Source: Acholeplasmatales bacterium (GTDB taxonomy: Bacteria; Bacillota_I; Bacilli_A; Izemoplasmatales; Izemoplasmataceae). From it: DNA of 34,836 nt. Under the pieces are notes generated by a model. The model was not told the DNA's origin. It did not search any database and saw only the letters and a list, made by a program, of their open reading frames with translations. The DNA lies in NCBI GenBank assembly GCA_007694145.1, contig RECF01000041.1, forward strand, positions 1-34,836, given 5' to 3'. Of this stretch, positions 15,283 through 22,775 are shown in pieces (position 1 is the stretch's first letter; the number at the start of each line of letters is the position of its first letter). The position numbers were made by a program, and so were the translations under genes.

Positions 15283-15298
15283 GCATCAATATAGATGC
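15283..15298. promoter_or_regulatory. Second inverted repeat in the ars leader
   Basis: GCATC-AATATA-GATGC is a perfect repeat just downstream of the expected transcription start. It may be a second operator or an mRNA hairpin ahead of the arsR ribosome binding site. Confidence 0.4.
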
Positions 15299-15317
15299 AT
15301 TTCTATGGAGGTGACCT

Positions 15318-15626
15318 ATGTCCGATCAAACGCTTGAAAGAGTCTTCAAAGCACTCGCCGACAAGAACCGCTTGAATATCTTGAAACTGCTCAGGCAAGG
15401 TGAGCGCTGCGGGTGTGATTTACTCGACCGACTCGACATTTCGCAACCGACCTTGTCGCATCATCTGAAGGTCTTGAGCGAAGCGGGTCTTGTCAACAGT
15501 GTGCGCCAAGGCAACCGCATTGAGTACCGCGTAGCGCTTGCGTCTTTTAACCAACTGAACACCCAGCTCGACCAGTTGATTCACCCTGAACCCACATGCG
15601 AGGTGCGTATGCATGAAGACATTTGA
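15318..15626 (+). CDS. arsR: ArsR-family metalloregulatory repressor
   Basis: A 102-residue winged-helix repressor expected to release the operator when arsenite (or antimonite) binds. The metal-binding segment is ERCGCDLL with Cys31 and Cys33, matching the CxC pair of the classical ELCVCDL site in helix 3. The recognition helix SQPTLSHHLKVLSEAGLV follows directly. A third Cys near the C-terminus (PTCEV) could complete a three-thiolate site. ATG 15318 is 5 bases from GGAGGTG. It is the first gene of arsR-acr3-arsC and overlaps acr3 by 14 bases. Two inverted repeats in its promoter suggest autoregulation. Confidence 0.95.
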   Translation: MSDQTLERVFKALADKNRLNILKLLRQGERCGCDLLDRLDISQPTLSHHLKVLSEAGLVNSVRQGNRIEYRVALASFNQLNTQLDQLIHPEPTCEVRMHEDI

Positions 15627-16638
15627 ACGCTATTTGACACTTGTTGTGCTGATATGTATGATCATCGGCGTGATGATTGGGCGCTTTATTCCAGCCATCC
15701 CTGATTTACTCAACCAGCTCACGGTCGCACAAATCAGTTTGCCGATTGCCGTGTTGATCTGGCTGATGATTTTTCCGATGATGTTGAAGGTCGATTTTAC
15801 GTCAATCCGGCAAGTTCGCCAAAACCCCAAAGGGCTGTACTTGACTTGGACCATCAACTGGCTCGTCAAACCCTTTTCGATGTTTTTGATTGCCAGCTTG
15901 TTTTTCACCGTATTGTTCAGACCGTTCATTGAACCTGATTTGGCTGAACAGTATCTTGCTGGTGCAATCATATTGGGTGCGGCACCGTGCACAGCCATGG
16001 TGTTCGTATGGAGTCAGTTGACAAAAGGGCATCCCGCCTATACCCTTGTGCAAGTCGCCACCAACAATCTGATACTACTTGTTTTGTTTGTACCGATTGT
16101 CGGTATTCTACTCGGTATCAGCGGCATTACGATTCCTTGGTCGACGTTATTCTTATCGGTGGTTCTCTTTGTCGTTGTACCGCTTGCGAGTGCTGCCTTG
16201 ACCCGTTCTTGGGTTGTGCGCAAAAAGGGTGAGGCGTACTTGAACACACAGCTTCTGCCGGTCTTCTCACGACTCACCATGGTCGGATTGCTGTTGACGC
16301 TCGTCTTAATATTCAGTTTGCAAAGTCAGCTGATTCTTGATAACCCAAGTCACATTTTACTCATCAGCATCCCGTTGATTATTCAAACCATGCTGATTTT
16401 CGGAATTACCTATGTCTTAGCGCGACAGTTGCGTCTTAAACATGACGTGGCGGCACCGGCAGGTTTTATCGGTGCGAGCAACTTCTTTGAACTGGCCGTC
16501 GCCGTGGCCATTGCCTTGTTCCCACTCAGTCCCGGTGTAGCGTTGGCTACGATTGTCGGGGTTCTTGTCGAAGTGCCGGTCATGTTGTGGTTGGTGAAAA
16601 TCGCCAACAAAACGAAAGGATGGTTTGCCCATGTCTAA
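15613..16638 (+). CDS. acr3: Arsenite efflux permease, Acr3 family
   Basis: Exports arsenite (As(OH)3/antimonite) across the cytoplasmic membrane using the proton gradient. The 341-residue product has about ten membrane helices. The essential membrane cysteine is Cys126 in GAAPCTAMVFVWS, and the conserved Glu is in VLVEVPVMLW near the C-terminus. It also shows GFIGASNFFELAVAVAIALF, typical of Acr3. It is translationally coupled to arsR (14-base overlap) and overlaps arsC by 8 bases, so the three are one operon. Confidence 0.95.
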   Translation: MKTFERYLTLVVLICMIIGVMIGRFIPAIPDLLNQLTVAQISLPIAVLIWLMIFPMMLKVDFTSIRQVRQNPKGLYLTWTINWLVKPFSMFLIASLFFTVLFRPFIEPDLAEQYLAGAIILGAAPCTAMVFVWSQLTKGHPAYTLVQVATNNLILLVLFVPIVGILLGISGITIPWSTLFLSVVLFVVVPLASAALTRSWVVRKKGEAYLNTQLLPVFSRLTMVGLLLTLVLIFSLQSQLILDNPSHILLISIPLIIQTMLIFGITYVLARQLRLKHDVAAPAGFIGASNFFELAVAVAIALFPLSPGVALATIVGVLVEVPVMLWLVKIANKTKGWFAHV

Positions 16639-17062
16639 GTCCATATCACGGAAAATATCCATAGCCTTTGTCTGCGTTCATAACAGTTGTCGGAGCCAAA
16701 TGGCAGAAGCCATTACTAAACAGACAGCTTCAGATACCTTTGATGCCTATAGTGCCGGCACAGAAACCAAGCCGATGATCAATCAAGATGCCGTCCGTCT
16801 TATCAAGGCGCGTTACGGTGTCGACATGAATGTGACACAGTCATCAAAATTGCTTGATGCGTTACCTGAACAACTCGATGTGCTCGTCACGATGGGGTGC
16901 AATGTCGCGTGTCCTTACCTTCCGTGCAAGCACCGCGAAGACTGGGGTCTTGATGACCCAACCGGACAAGGTGATGAGACTTTCTTAGAGACGATTGCGC
17001 TGATTGAAACGAAACTTGAAGACTTGAAGCAACGGCTGCTTGAAGGCAAGATTTCCCTGTAA
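16631..17062 (+). CDS. arsC: Arsenate reductase, thioredoxin-coupled type
   Basis: Reduces arsenate to arsenite for export by Acr3. It belongs to the low-molecular-weight phosphatase fold: the P-loop CVHNSCR (CX5R, residues 15-21) is followed by SQMAEA. The redox segment MGCNVACPYLPC (Cys90, Cys94, Cys99) and DWGLDDPTG (general-acid Asp) follow, indicating an internal disulfide relay passed to thioredoxin. The product is 143 residues. ATG 16631 is 8 bases from AAAGGATG; an in-frame TTG at 16625 is not needed. A thioredoxin-reductase-like enzyme is encoded at 31806-32801. No terminator is seen before the convergent NERD gene. Confidence 0.95.
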   Translation: MSKSISRKISIAFVCVHNSCRSQMAEAITKQTASDTFDAYSAGTETKPMINQDAVRLIKARYGVDMNVTQSSKLLDALPEQLDVLVTMGCNVACPYLPCKHREDWGLDDPTGQGDETFLETIALIETKLEDLKQRLLEGKISL

Positions 17063-17094
17063 ATGGTGCGAGTTTTCAAGCATGATTATGATGG

Positions 17095-17826
17095 TTATCC
17101 CCCATAGCGGCGCCGATTGGTCTCGATGCGAGCGATATGTTCCCCCTCACGACCATGTTGCACAAGTGCCGATAAGCGTTGTGCGTGGTGTCGGATATCT
17201 TCTTGATCTAGTACATCTTCCAACCCGGCAATCTGTGCTAGGAAACCGTCAAAATCGCTCACACCGATTGTACCATCACCGATTTGCGTGCGCGTAGAGA
17301 AGATGACATGGCCAACATAGTTAAAAGGATAAAGCGCCTGCAAATCTTCAATGTGCTTTGTGTTTTGCTTGACGGGGCTATATACTTGCTTAGCATACAG
17401 CAAGCGATTGTTTTGCAATGAGCCAATCACCCAATGTTCTTGCTTGAGATCACCATACAAGTAACCTTGCCAGTTTTTGAGTTCAAGGACGAAAATTCCT
17501 TTGCTTGAAATGAGAATAATGTCGATTTCGAAGTAGGTGTTGATGGCGCCAGCGCGTTTGAACAAACCGTTGACGATTGTGGTAGCACTGGGGTCGTGTT
17601 CTTGCAAAGCTTTGACGACGTGCTGTTCAAATTGCTCCCCATGCCAACGTCTTGCCTTGCTAGAGGCGGACTGTCTAGATGCGGGTCGCTTGATGACCTT
17701 GACAACTTTGTAAAGGCCATAAGCGCCGCCACCAAGCAGTGCAATCGTGAGCCAAACTTTCAAGAAGTTGATACCTGAAGTTGATTCCATAATCAAATGT
17801 ACAAGTGCTGTGAGCGCGATGTGCAT
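17095..17826 (-). CDS. NERD-domain (nuclease-related) membrane-anchored protein
   Basis: A 243-residue protein with an N-terminal membrane segment (about 22-42, KVWLTIALLGGGAYGLYKVV), a basic linker, and a NERD domain. The domain shows the restriction-nuclease-like pattern: GEQFEQHVVKAL, then EIDIILISSKGIFVLELKNWQG with Asp and E-x-K in the positions of a PD-(D/E)XK centre, then YG, and a later VGHVIFST. NERD proteins are suspected DNA-processing enzymes, but activity is rarely shown. ATG 17826 is 7 bases from GGAGGT; the ATG at 17841 lies just before that site. It stands alone and is convergent with arsC. Confidence 0.85.
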   Translation of the reverse strand: MHIALTALVHLIMESTSGINFLKVWLTIALLGGGAYGLYKVVKVIKRPASRQSASSKARRWHGEQFEQHVVKALQEHDPSATTIVNGLFKRAGAINTYFEIDIILISSKGIFVLELKNWQGYLYGDLKQEHWVIGSLQNNRLLYAKQVYSPVKQNTKHIEDLQALYPFNYVGHVIFSTRTQIGDGTIGVSDFDGFLAQIAGLEDVLDQEDIRHHAQRLSALVQHGREGEHIARIETNRRRYGG

Positions 17827-17841
17827 GTCATTGACCTCCAT

Positions 17842-17942
17842 GAGATGTATGTTTTACTAGAGTAACATAGCATAGATGATACCGTTTTTGACCGGTTGAC
17901 AGCCAACTGGACACATTGTCCATGAACCATCGCATCCATTAT
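17842..17942. other. Intergenic region with two inverted repeats
   Basis: Between the NERD gene and the next terminator there is no reading frame with coding signals. The region holds GTTG-acagc-CAAC (17896-17908) and a 15-base repeat TGGACA-cat-TGTCCA (17908-17922), about 80 bases upstream of the NERD start. Confidence 0.4.
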
Positions 17943-17980
17943 GAAAAAAAATAGCGTCCCAAATTGTCGTGGGACGCTAT
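17942..17980 (-). terminator. Terminator of the flavocytochrome gene
   Basis: An 11-bp perfect stem (17951-17961 with 17970-17980) is followed on the minus strand by a long T-run. It lies about 30 bases after the stop at 18011. Confidence 0.92.
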
Positions 17981-18010
17981 ATCTTTGACTGGCTGTGTGT
18001 TTTGGATACG

Positions 18011-19327
18011 TCAAGAAGCAGGTAACCGTCGTTTGAACGGTTTCTTGAACAAGCGGATGACATCTTCAATGAACGTCCCTGTGAAACTGAATGCTTCAAA
18101 CGTCAACCGAATGTCGGGGTGTTGTTTCCGTAAAGTTTTGCTCAAAGCTAGAGCCATCGGGCGCGGTCCGCACATCAAGACATCAGGATGGTGCGATAAG
18201 TCGAGGTCATCGACCTTGAGAAAACCGTGTGTGTCACTTTCGATCAGGTGAAAGGTGAACTGGTTGTTTTCTTTGGCCAGCGTTTCAAGGAGTGATAGAT
18301 GAACGGCTTCTTCTTTGCGGTTCACCGCATAGTAAAGGGTTATGCGTTGTGCGGGTTTACGTTCAGAACGCAAATGGCTCAAAAACGGAGTGATGCCAAT
18401 CCCGCCGGCAATCCAGACTTGCGTAGCCGCATGGGTGTCAAATGTCATATGGCCATAGGGGCGGCTCATGGTAAATCGCATGCCAACAGCTAGATGGTGT
18501 TGGATGTCGCGTGTGTAGTCACCAATGGCTTTGATGGTAAAGGTTACCCCGTTCTCATGGACACCTGAAATCGAAAAGGGGTGGGGGACGCCATTGAATG
18601 GTTTTTCCTTGATTTTCACAAAGGCGAACTGCCCCGACTTGAATGCATAGGGTTTATCCAATGCCACATCAAGTTCCGTGACGGATGCATTGAGTGCTTT
18701 GACGGAGGAGACGACACCTTTATAGGTGAAGGCTGTCTTACGATAGATGAGTACCATGTAGAGCGAGGATATCGAGCCTGTGGCCACCATGCCCATCATC
18801 CAAAGACCCAGTGGTGTGATGCTGAGAAGGTCATAGGAGGCAAGCAAAAAGGCGTGGTAACTTGCAAGCAAGTAAGGAAGGATCATCAAACGGTGAAAAT
18901 ACCGCCAGTGTTCATATTTCATGTATTTTGCCATGAGCGCTAAGACAATAAGGCCGACAAACAGGTTGCGGGCAAGTGGACCTAGCGACCACGCATCGAG
19001 AAAGAGACTATCGCGATAAATAGCCCAAATCAGGTGCGCAGTTTGGCCATGCAGGATAATAAGCAAGAGCGAGCCCATTGCCAAGCCACGGTGGTATGCA
19101 TACGATTTCTCAAGACCATTGAACAGCCATACCACCAGGCTGTTTTTTGTTGCTAGAAAGAAGACGATGCTAAATCCAAGCAAAATATTGGCACCATGCC
19201 ATTGGGCGATTCGACTTTCAAGGGGTTGGTCAAAAAGCGGTGCCGCAGTCAGCCACAGCAAGGCGTTAAGACCGAATAAGGCAAGGATGACAAGAAGTCC
19301 TACATGTTTACGCAGCAAGGTATGCAT
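18011..19327 (-). CDS. Ferric-reductase-like transmembrane flavocytochrome
   Basis: A 438-residue protein joining a six-helix heme b domain to a cytoplasmic FAD/NAD(P)H reductase module, the layout of ferric reductases, NADPH oxidases and YedZ-linked reductases. Helix His residues that may bind heme are at 79, 93, 145 and 158. The FAD site is HPFSIS (249-254), the pyridine nucleotide loop is GGIGITPF (308-315), and the C-terminal CGPRPM contacts nicotinamide. It should move electrons from NAD(P)H across the membrane; the acceptor (ferric iron, oxygen or a quinone) is not fixed by sequence. ATG 19327 is 8 bases from AGGAG; the ATG at 19357 lies in the -10 region and would not be transcribed. 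Confidence 0.85.
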   Translation of the reverse strand: MHTLLRKHVGLLVILALFGLNALLWLTAAPLFDQPLESRIAQWHGANILLGFSIVFFLATKNSLVVWLFNGLEKSYAYHRGLAMGSLLLIILHGQTAHLIWAIYRDSLFLDAWSLGPLARNLFVGLIVLALMAKYMKYEHWRYFHRLMILPYLLASYHAFLLASYDLLSITPLGLWMMGMVATGSISSLYMVLIYRKTAFTYKGVVSSVKALNASVTELDVALDKPYAFKSGQFAFVKIKEKPFNGVPHPFSISGVHENGVTFTIKAIGDYTRDIQHHLAVGMRFTMSRPYGHMTFDTHAATQVWIAGGIGITPFLSHLRSERKPAQRITLYYAVNRKEEAVHLSLLETLAKENNQFTFHLIESDTHGFLKVDDLDLSHHPDVLMCGPRPMALALSKTLRKQHPDIRLTFEAFSFTGTFIEDVIRLFKKPFKRRLPAS

Positions 19328-19357
19328 GCAATCAGCTCCTGATATTGATTTATCCAT

Positions 19358-19366
19358 ACTATAGCA
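19358..19366 (-). promoter_or_regulatory. Extended -10 promoter of the flavocytochrome gene
   Basis: On the minus strand TGCTATAGT is an extended -10, 31 bases upstream of ATG 19327. It rules out the upstream ATG at 19357. Confidence 0.55.
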
Positions 19367-19655
19367 TTTTTTCAGCGCAATGGGTGTGGATATGCCCAGT
19401 GAATCTCATCTAAAGACGTGCAGCGAAACACGGGTCGAAAGTGGGCAGCCATGAAGTTAAGCGATACTTTTTGAGACAGTCATATTCCTTTAAAGTCTAG
19501 GACTTTCGTGAAGAGACTGAGCCGCTTGCATGGTATCTGCATGATCGCTTTTGTCTTCCGTTTAAGAACTGTTTTACAAGATGATATTGCCCTCTATACA
19601 AAGGCGCGTGTATGACGTATACTATGGGTATCTTGCAATGATTAAGGAGGCCATC
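19367..19655. other. Long intergenic region between divergent genes
   Basis: Together with the flavocytochrome leader this makes 328 bases without a gene. It contains a perfect AAAGTC-tag-GACTTT hairpin (19492-19506) without a T-tract and the promoter of the 63-residue protein. No other gene or known RNA was recognised. Confidence 0.4.
19595..19623 (+). promoter_or_regulatory. Promoter of the 63-residue protein gene
   Basis: TATACA (19595-19600) and TATACT (19618-19623) are separated by 17 bp, about 33 bases upstream of ATG 19656. Confidence 0.55.
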
Positions 19656-19847
19656 ATGAAGCGCGACCAAAAGTTTTTCAATTGTTCGGAAAAACATGAA
19701 ATCGAATACCTCGCGAAGAAGTTCAAGGAGCCCAAAGACGTCGTCATTGCTAAAATCAAAGAACTTTGCAAAGCCAAAATCATCCGTTATTCGACGCATG
19801 CCCAAGCCGAGCAAGCCCTCATCGACGCCGGTTTGCACAAAAAGTAA
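19656..19847 (+). CDS. 63-residue basic protein, DUF3606-like
   Basis: A small, Lys-rich helical protein beginning MKRDQKFFNCSEKHEIEYLAKKF. The pattern of an N/S-x-E-x-x-E-I-x-Y-x-A-K-K-F segment followed by an amphipathic helix is reminiscent of DUF3606 (a ~60-residue domain of unknown function), but this is a weak match by eye. It could alternatively be a small DNA-binding protein. The start is ATG 19656, 6 bases from AAGGAGG; an upstream in-frame ATG at 19581 lies before the promoter. A promoter and a strong terminator bracket it, so it is a real monocistronic gene. The minus-strand frame over it is discarded. Confidence 0.7.
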   Translation: MKRDQKFFNCSEKHEIEYLAKKFKEPKDVVIAKIKELCKAKIIRYSTHAQAEQALIDAGLHKK

Positions 19848-19853
19848 CCGGTT

Positions 19854-19882
19854 GCCTGCGTACGCAAACGCAGGCTTTTTCT
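19854..19882 (+). terminator. Terminator of the 63-residue protein gene
   Basis: GCCTGCG/CGCAGGC stem (19854-19860 with 19869-19875) followed by TTTTTCTT. Confidence 0.9.
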
Positions 19883-19927
19883 TAAAATACAAGCGCCTGT
19901 AGATCATGCACGCGCACTAGGAGACTT

Positions 19928-21028
19928 ATGATGTTCAAACGAACCCGACGCACCGTGAAAAGACTCATACGTTTTGTCATTGTTGGCCTTTGCCTGCTTA
20001 CGAGTGCTCTTTTAGTTGTTTTGGTGGTGCCCTGGCACCTTACACCGCATGTTCAAAGCGATCAAGTGTATGCGACCTGGATGTCTGAGCATCTTGATCC
20101 CGCGACACGTCTTGTGGATGTGGGGATGCTTGGCGCACATGATGCGTTTGCTGCGAACATGGGTCTGTTCAGCCCGCTTGACCCGGCAGCCATGGCTTCA
20201 GGCTATACCCACGCACTGCTCGCACCACCACTAGGATGGCTTGCAAAGGGCTTTATGATTCGACAGTCGAACACGCAGGTGGCCGATGCCACCACGCTCC
20301 TTCAGCGTGGTATCCGCTATTTCGACATACGTCTGAGTCGTGATGAAGCGTGGTCTATTACCCACAACTATTTAGCACCTGAATCTGTGACGACCATTTT
20401 TGAAGCGCTGGCGGATTTCTTGCATGAGCACCCTGGTGAAGTGCTCATTCTTGACTTTCAGTGGGTGTTTGACCTTGCCGCGGATGATTCTTTTGCGGAT
20501 GCGGCTACCTTCGAAGCGTTGTTGGTGCTGCTTGATGAAACAGGGCTGATGCCTTTCGTCGTTCCGGCTGCTACGACTGACTTAAGTACAGTAACCTATG
20601 GTGAAATTGTTGCGAAGACCGGGGGTTCGGCTGTTGTGCTTCTTGCGAAAACCGGGGACCATGGGGTTTTCTTCAACCGGTCGATGCATATTCGGTCGAC
20701 CTGGTATAATACGGATAACTACGATGAATTATGGAATCAAATTTTGATAGAAGCCACAATCATCGAGGGCGATCCAGTCGCTATGGACCGTTTTCGTGTC
20801 ATGCAAGCCGTCAAGACCTTGCAACTGAGCGAATCCGGTATCTTGAACAGTCTATCAAGCTGGTCGCTTATAAACCGAGCACGGCTATTGAATGCGCGGC
20901 TAGCTGAACAAGACGCTTTATGCGACACACTTGACGCACTGCCCATTCTCATGCTTGATTTTGCCGACTCTAATAAAGGTGAAGCTCTGGATCGGTTTAT
21001 GGCATGTATCATTGAGCGCGCTTCCTGA
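19928..21028 (+). CDS. Membrane-anchored PI-PLC-like phosphodiesterase
   Basis: The 366-residue product has a basic N-terminus and one membrane segment (about 13-36), then an extracytoplasmic domain of the PLC-like phosphodiesterase fold. The two catalytic-type histidines are His71 in GAHDAFA (family: GTHNS) and His146 in SITHN, with RGIRYFDIRL (128-136) supplying the conserved Asp/Arg between them, and HPGEVLILDFQ after. Bacterial PI-PLCs cleave phosphatidylinositol or GPI anchors by a cyclic intermediate; the real substrate here is unknown. AGGAG precedes ATG 19928 by 4 bases and ATG 19931 by 7, so either may be used. It is followed by a terminator and is convergent with the sbcDC operon. 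Confidence 0.8.
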   Translation: MMFKRTRRTVKRLIRFVIVGLCLLTSALLVVLVVPWHLTPHVQSDQVYATWMSEHLDPATRLVDVGMLGAHDAFAANMGLFSPLDPAAMASGYTHALLAPPLGWLAKGFMIRQSNTQVADATTLLQRGIRYFDIRLSRDEAWSITHNYLAPESVTTIFEALADFLHEHPGEVLILDFQWVFDLAADDSFADAATFEALLVLLDETGLMPFVVPAATTDLSTVTYGEIVAKTGGSAVVLLAKTGDHGVFFNRSMHIRSTWYNTDNYDELWNQILIEATIIEGDPVAMDRFRVMQAVKTLQLSESGILNSLSSWSLINRARLLNARLAEQDALCDTLDALPILMLDFADSNKGEALDRFMACIIERAS

Positions 21029-21037
21029 GTATGTATC

Positions 21038-21088
21038 AAAACACCAGAACCTTTTGCTTGTTCTAAAAAAGGGTGTGGTGTTTTTTTT
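21038..21088. terminator. Probable terminator between convergent genes
   Basis: ACACC/GGTGT outer pairing (about 21041-21045 with 21077-21082) and inner AGAAC/GTTCT pairing, followed by eight T on the plus strand and a shorter T-run on the minus strand. It could serve both the PI-PLC-like gene and the GDYXXLXY gene. Confidence 0.6.
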
Positions 21089-21108
21089 CGTATTGCACAT
21101 CAAGCTTT

Positions 21109-21687
21109 TCAGTTTGATACGGGATGCAACATGTCAAGGCGGGCATGGCCACGATGGATACGTACAGTCGCCAAAACAAGTGTGTCATCACGAAAAGCGT
21201 GTAAGAGACGACCTTCAGGGTCGGCTTGATCAGTTTGTCGCGGCAAACCGTAGCGGACGACAAGCAGCCGCTCATGCTCGTCGCTACTGCGCACAGAAGT
21301 GACGCTTCCGATAAGATACAAACCATCATCCGGCCGAGTAGACGAAGCTTGCGTGATGGTGTGTACGGCGCCAACTTGTTCAAGACTGACATAGACAGTC
21401 ATTTGCCTAAAGCGTCGCGACAAAGGTCGATACTCAGCAACGCTGTCGACAATATCCCGAAGATCACGATCGAGTGCTGCATAAGGGATATCCTCGACAT
21501 CATACCTGAACACAATCTCTTCTAAAGAGAGGTTTGGTCTGACAGATGTAGGTGTGACCTGAAGATACACTTTGGTCCCGGCAACCTGAATCAAAACTGG
21601 CCGGACAGCAAGAGAACTCATCAGCAAAACCAACGTGAGCCAAACGAGCAAAAACTTGACAAACAAAGACAGCGGATTAGTGAACAT
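21109..21687 (-). CDS. GDYXXLXY-family protein, divergent
   Basis: A 192-residue protein with one N-terminal membrane segment (about 8-27) and an extracytoplasmic beta-rich domain. The end of the protein fits the GDYXXLXY family: MTVYVSLEQVG, a GLYLIGSVTSV strand, VVRYGL, PEGRLLHAF, and a final VRIHRGHARLDML. The name-giving motif is degenerate (LEEIVFRY at 55-62, keeping only the last Tyr). In other bacteria such proteins follow DUF2157/DUF4401 genes; here it overlaps the DUF2157 gene by 11 bases, with ATG 21687. The longer GTG start at 21729 has no ribosome binding site. Function is unknown. Confidence 0.65.
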   Translation of the reverse strand: MFTNPLSLFVKFLLVWLTLVLLMSSLAVRPVLIQVAGTKVYLQVTPTSVRPNLSLEEIVFRYDVEDIPYAALDRDLRDIVDSVAEYRPLSRRFRQMTVYVSLEQVGAVHTITQASSTRPDDGLYLIGSVTSVRSSDEHERLLVVRYGLPRQTDQADPEGRLLHAFRDDTLVLATVRIHRGHARLDMLHPVSN

Positions 21688-22747
21688 GTCGTGCACCGCG
21701 ATGGTGTTTTCGTTCAAAGTAGAATCCACCGGCTAGCAAGACAAGTCCCCCGATGATAAAAATCGTCGCCCGCAAGGCAATGCTATACCTCTCATCCAGT
21801 GAATAACGCAGGAGTAACGCCGCAATGATGCCTAAGGTCAAGGGTTCAACTCGACCGAGCAACCATAACAAATAGCCAATAAAACTCAGCACAAACAAGG
21901 TTGACACGATGTTGCCGCTGCTGAACGCGCCGATCTCTGCCCAAATGGCGGGGAATGTAAGGATGAATCCCCCAATCCCAAGACTCACCAACCCTAGCTG
22001 TTGGCAAGCTTTTCGGTTAAAGGGAATAGGCAGGTGATAAAGTAAGACGCCTATTGTGAGATACCCCCAGCTAACATACAACGTTTTCACATCAAAGTAT
22101 TGCATGATATGGTAATACCATAGCAAACCCAAACCGATTAAAGCCGCTGTAAAGAGCAGTCGGGGTGCGAGATATTTGTTGATGACGAGCAAACCGGCTA
22201 ACACGACAGCGGTTCGGATCATGAGCGCATCATAAAATCCGACCATAATCGACAAGGCTAAAAGGGCTGTCGCCATGAAGAACATCCAACCCGTTGGTTT
22301 GAGCGTACCAAGGACGATCGCGCCGAGTGCCCACAGGAAAAAAATGTAGCTTTGCGTAACCTGTAGTTGATAGGACTCAACGATCAAGAACAAACCCGCG
22401 CCGTAAATGATGGCACTCAAGTACCAAAATGCGGTGGCAGTGACCGGTTGTGTCATCCGCCAAACATAAGCGACACCAAGTGATAAAGATAAGACCACCA
22501 CAATCAGTACAACGCGGCCAAAGTTTGGAATGGCCGCCCAGTTCGCCCATACTAAAAACAACAAACCAACACCGACCAAAACCGCGCCGATCCCAAGCCA
22601 AGCTTTCATGGCATTAAAGCCCTCACTCACCGCGTAGTTGCCCAGGACTTGCTCAGCTTGATCAGGACTGATTTGGTCGTGCTCAACTGCATTTTTAAGC
22701 GCTTCATCCAAAAACTGAACCTGGCGCAACTTTATTTTTGTCTTCAT
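21677..22747 (-). CDS. DUF2157 membrane protein
   Basis: A 356-residue protein with a ~50-residue cytoplasmic N-terminal domain (LDEALKNAVEHDQISPDQAEQVL, as in DUF2157) followed by about ten hydrophobic helices and a short basic tail ending in HHRGARHVH. The N-terminal domain resembles a small helical adaptor; the membrane part has no obvious catalytic residues. Function of the family is unknown. ATG 22747 is 6 bases from AAGGAG. It starts 28 bases after sbcC on the same strand and overlaps the GDYXXLXY gene, so it is the third gene of an sbcD-sbcC-DUF2157-GDYXXLXY unit. The usual intervening DUF4401 gene is missing. Confidence 0.8.
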   Translation of the reverse strand: MKTKIKLRQVQFLDEALKNAVEHDQISPDQAEQVLGNYAVSEGFNAMKAWLGIGAVLVGVGLLFLVWANWAAIPNFGRVVLIVVVLSLSLGVAYVWRMTQPVTATAFWYLSAIIYGAGLFLIVESYQLQVTQSYIFFLWALGAIVLGTLKPTGWMFFMATALLALSIMVGFYDALMIRTAVVLAGLLVINKYLAPRLLFTAALIGLGLLWYYHIMQYFDVKTLYVSWGYLTIGVLLYHLPIPFNRKACQQLGLVSLGIGGFILTFPAIWAEIGAFSSGNIVSTLFVLSFIGYLLWLLGRVEPLTLGIIAALLLRYSLDERYSIALRATIFIIGGLVLLAGGFYFERKHHRGARHVH

Positions 22748-22775
22748 GGTTGTCTCCTTCCCTCAAGGTGCACCT

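Noticed and set aside
19492-19506. AAAGTC-tag-GACTTT hairpin as a terminator
   Set aside because: No T-tract on either side and no gene ends near it.
19497-19907. 136-residue minus-strand frame
   Set aside because: It crosses the terminator at 19854-19882 and the promoter of the 63-residue gene, and has no ribosome binding site; the plus-strand gene explains the region.
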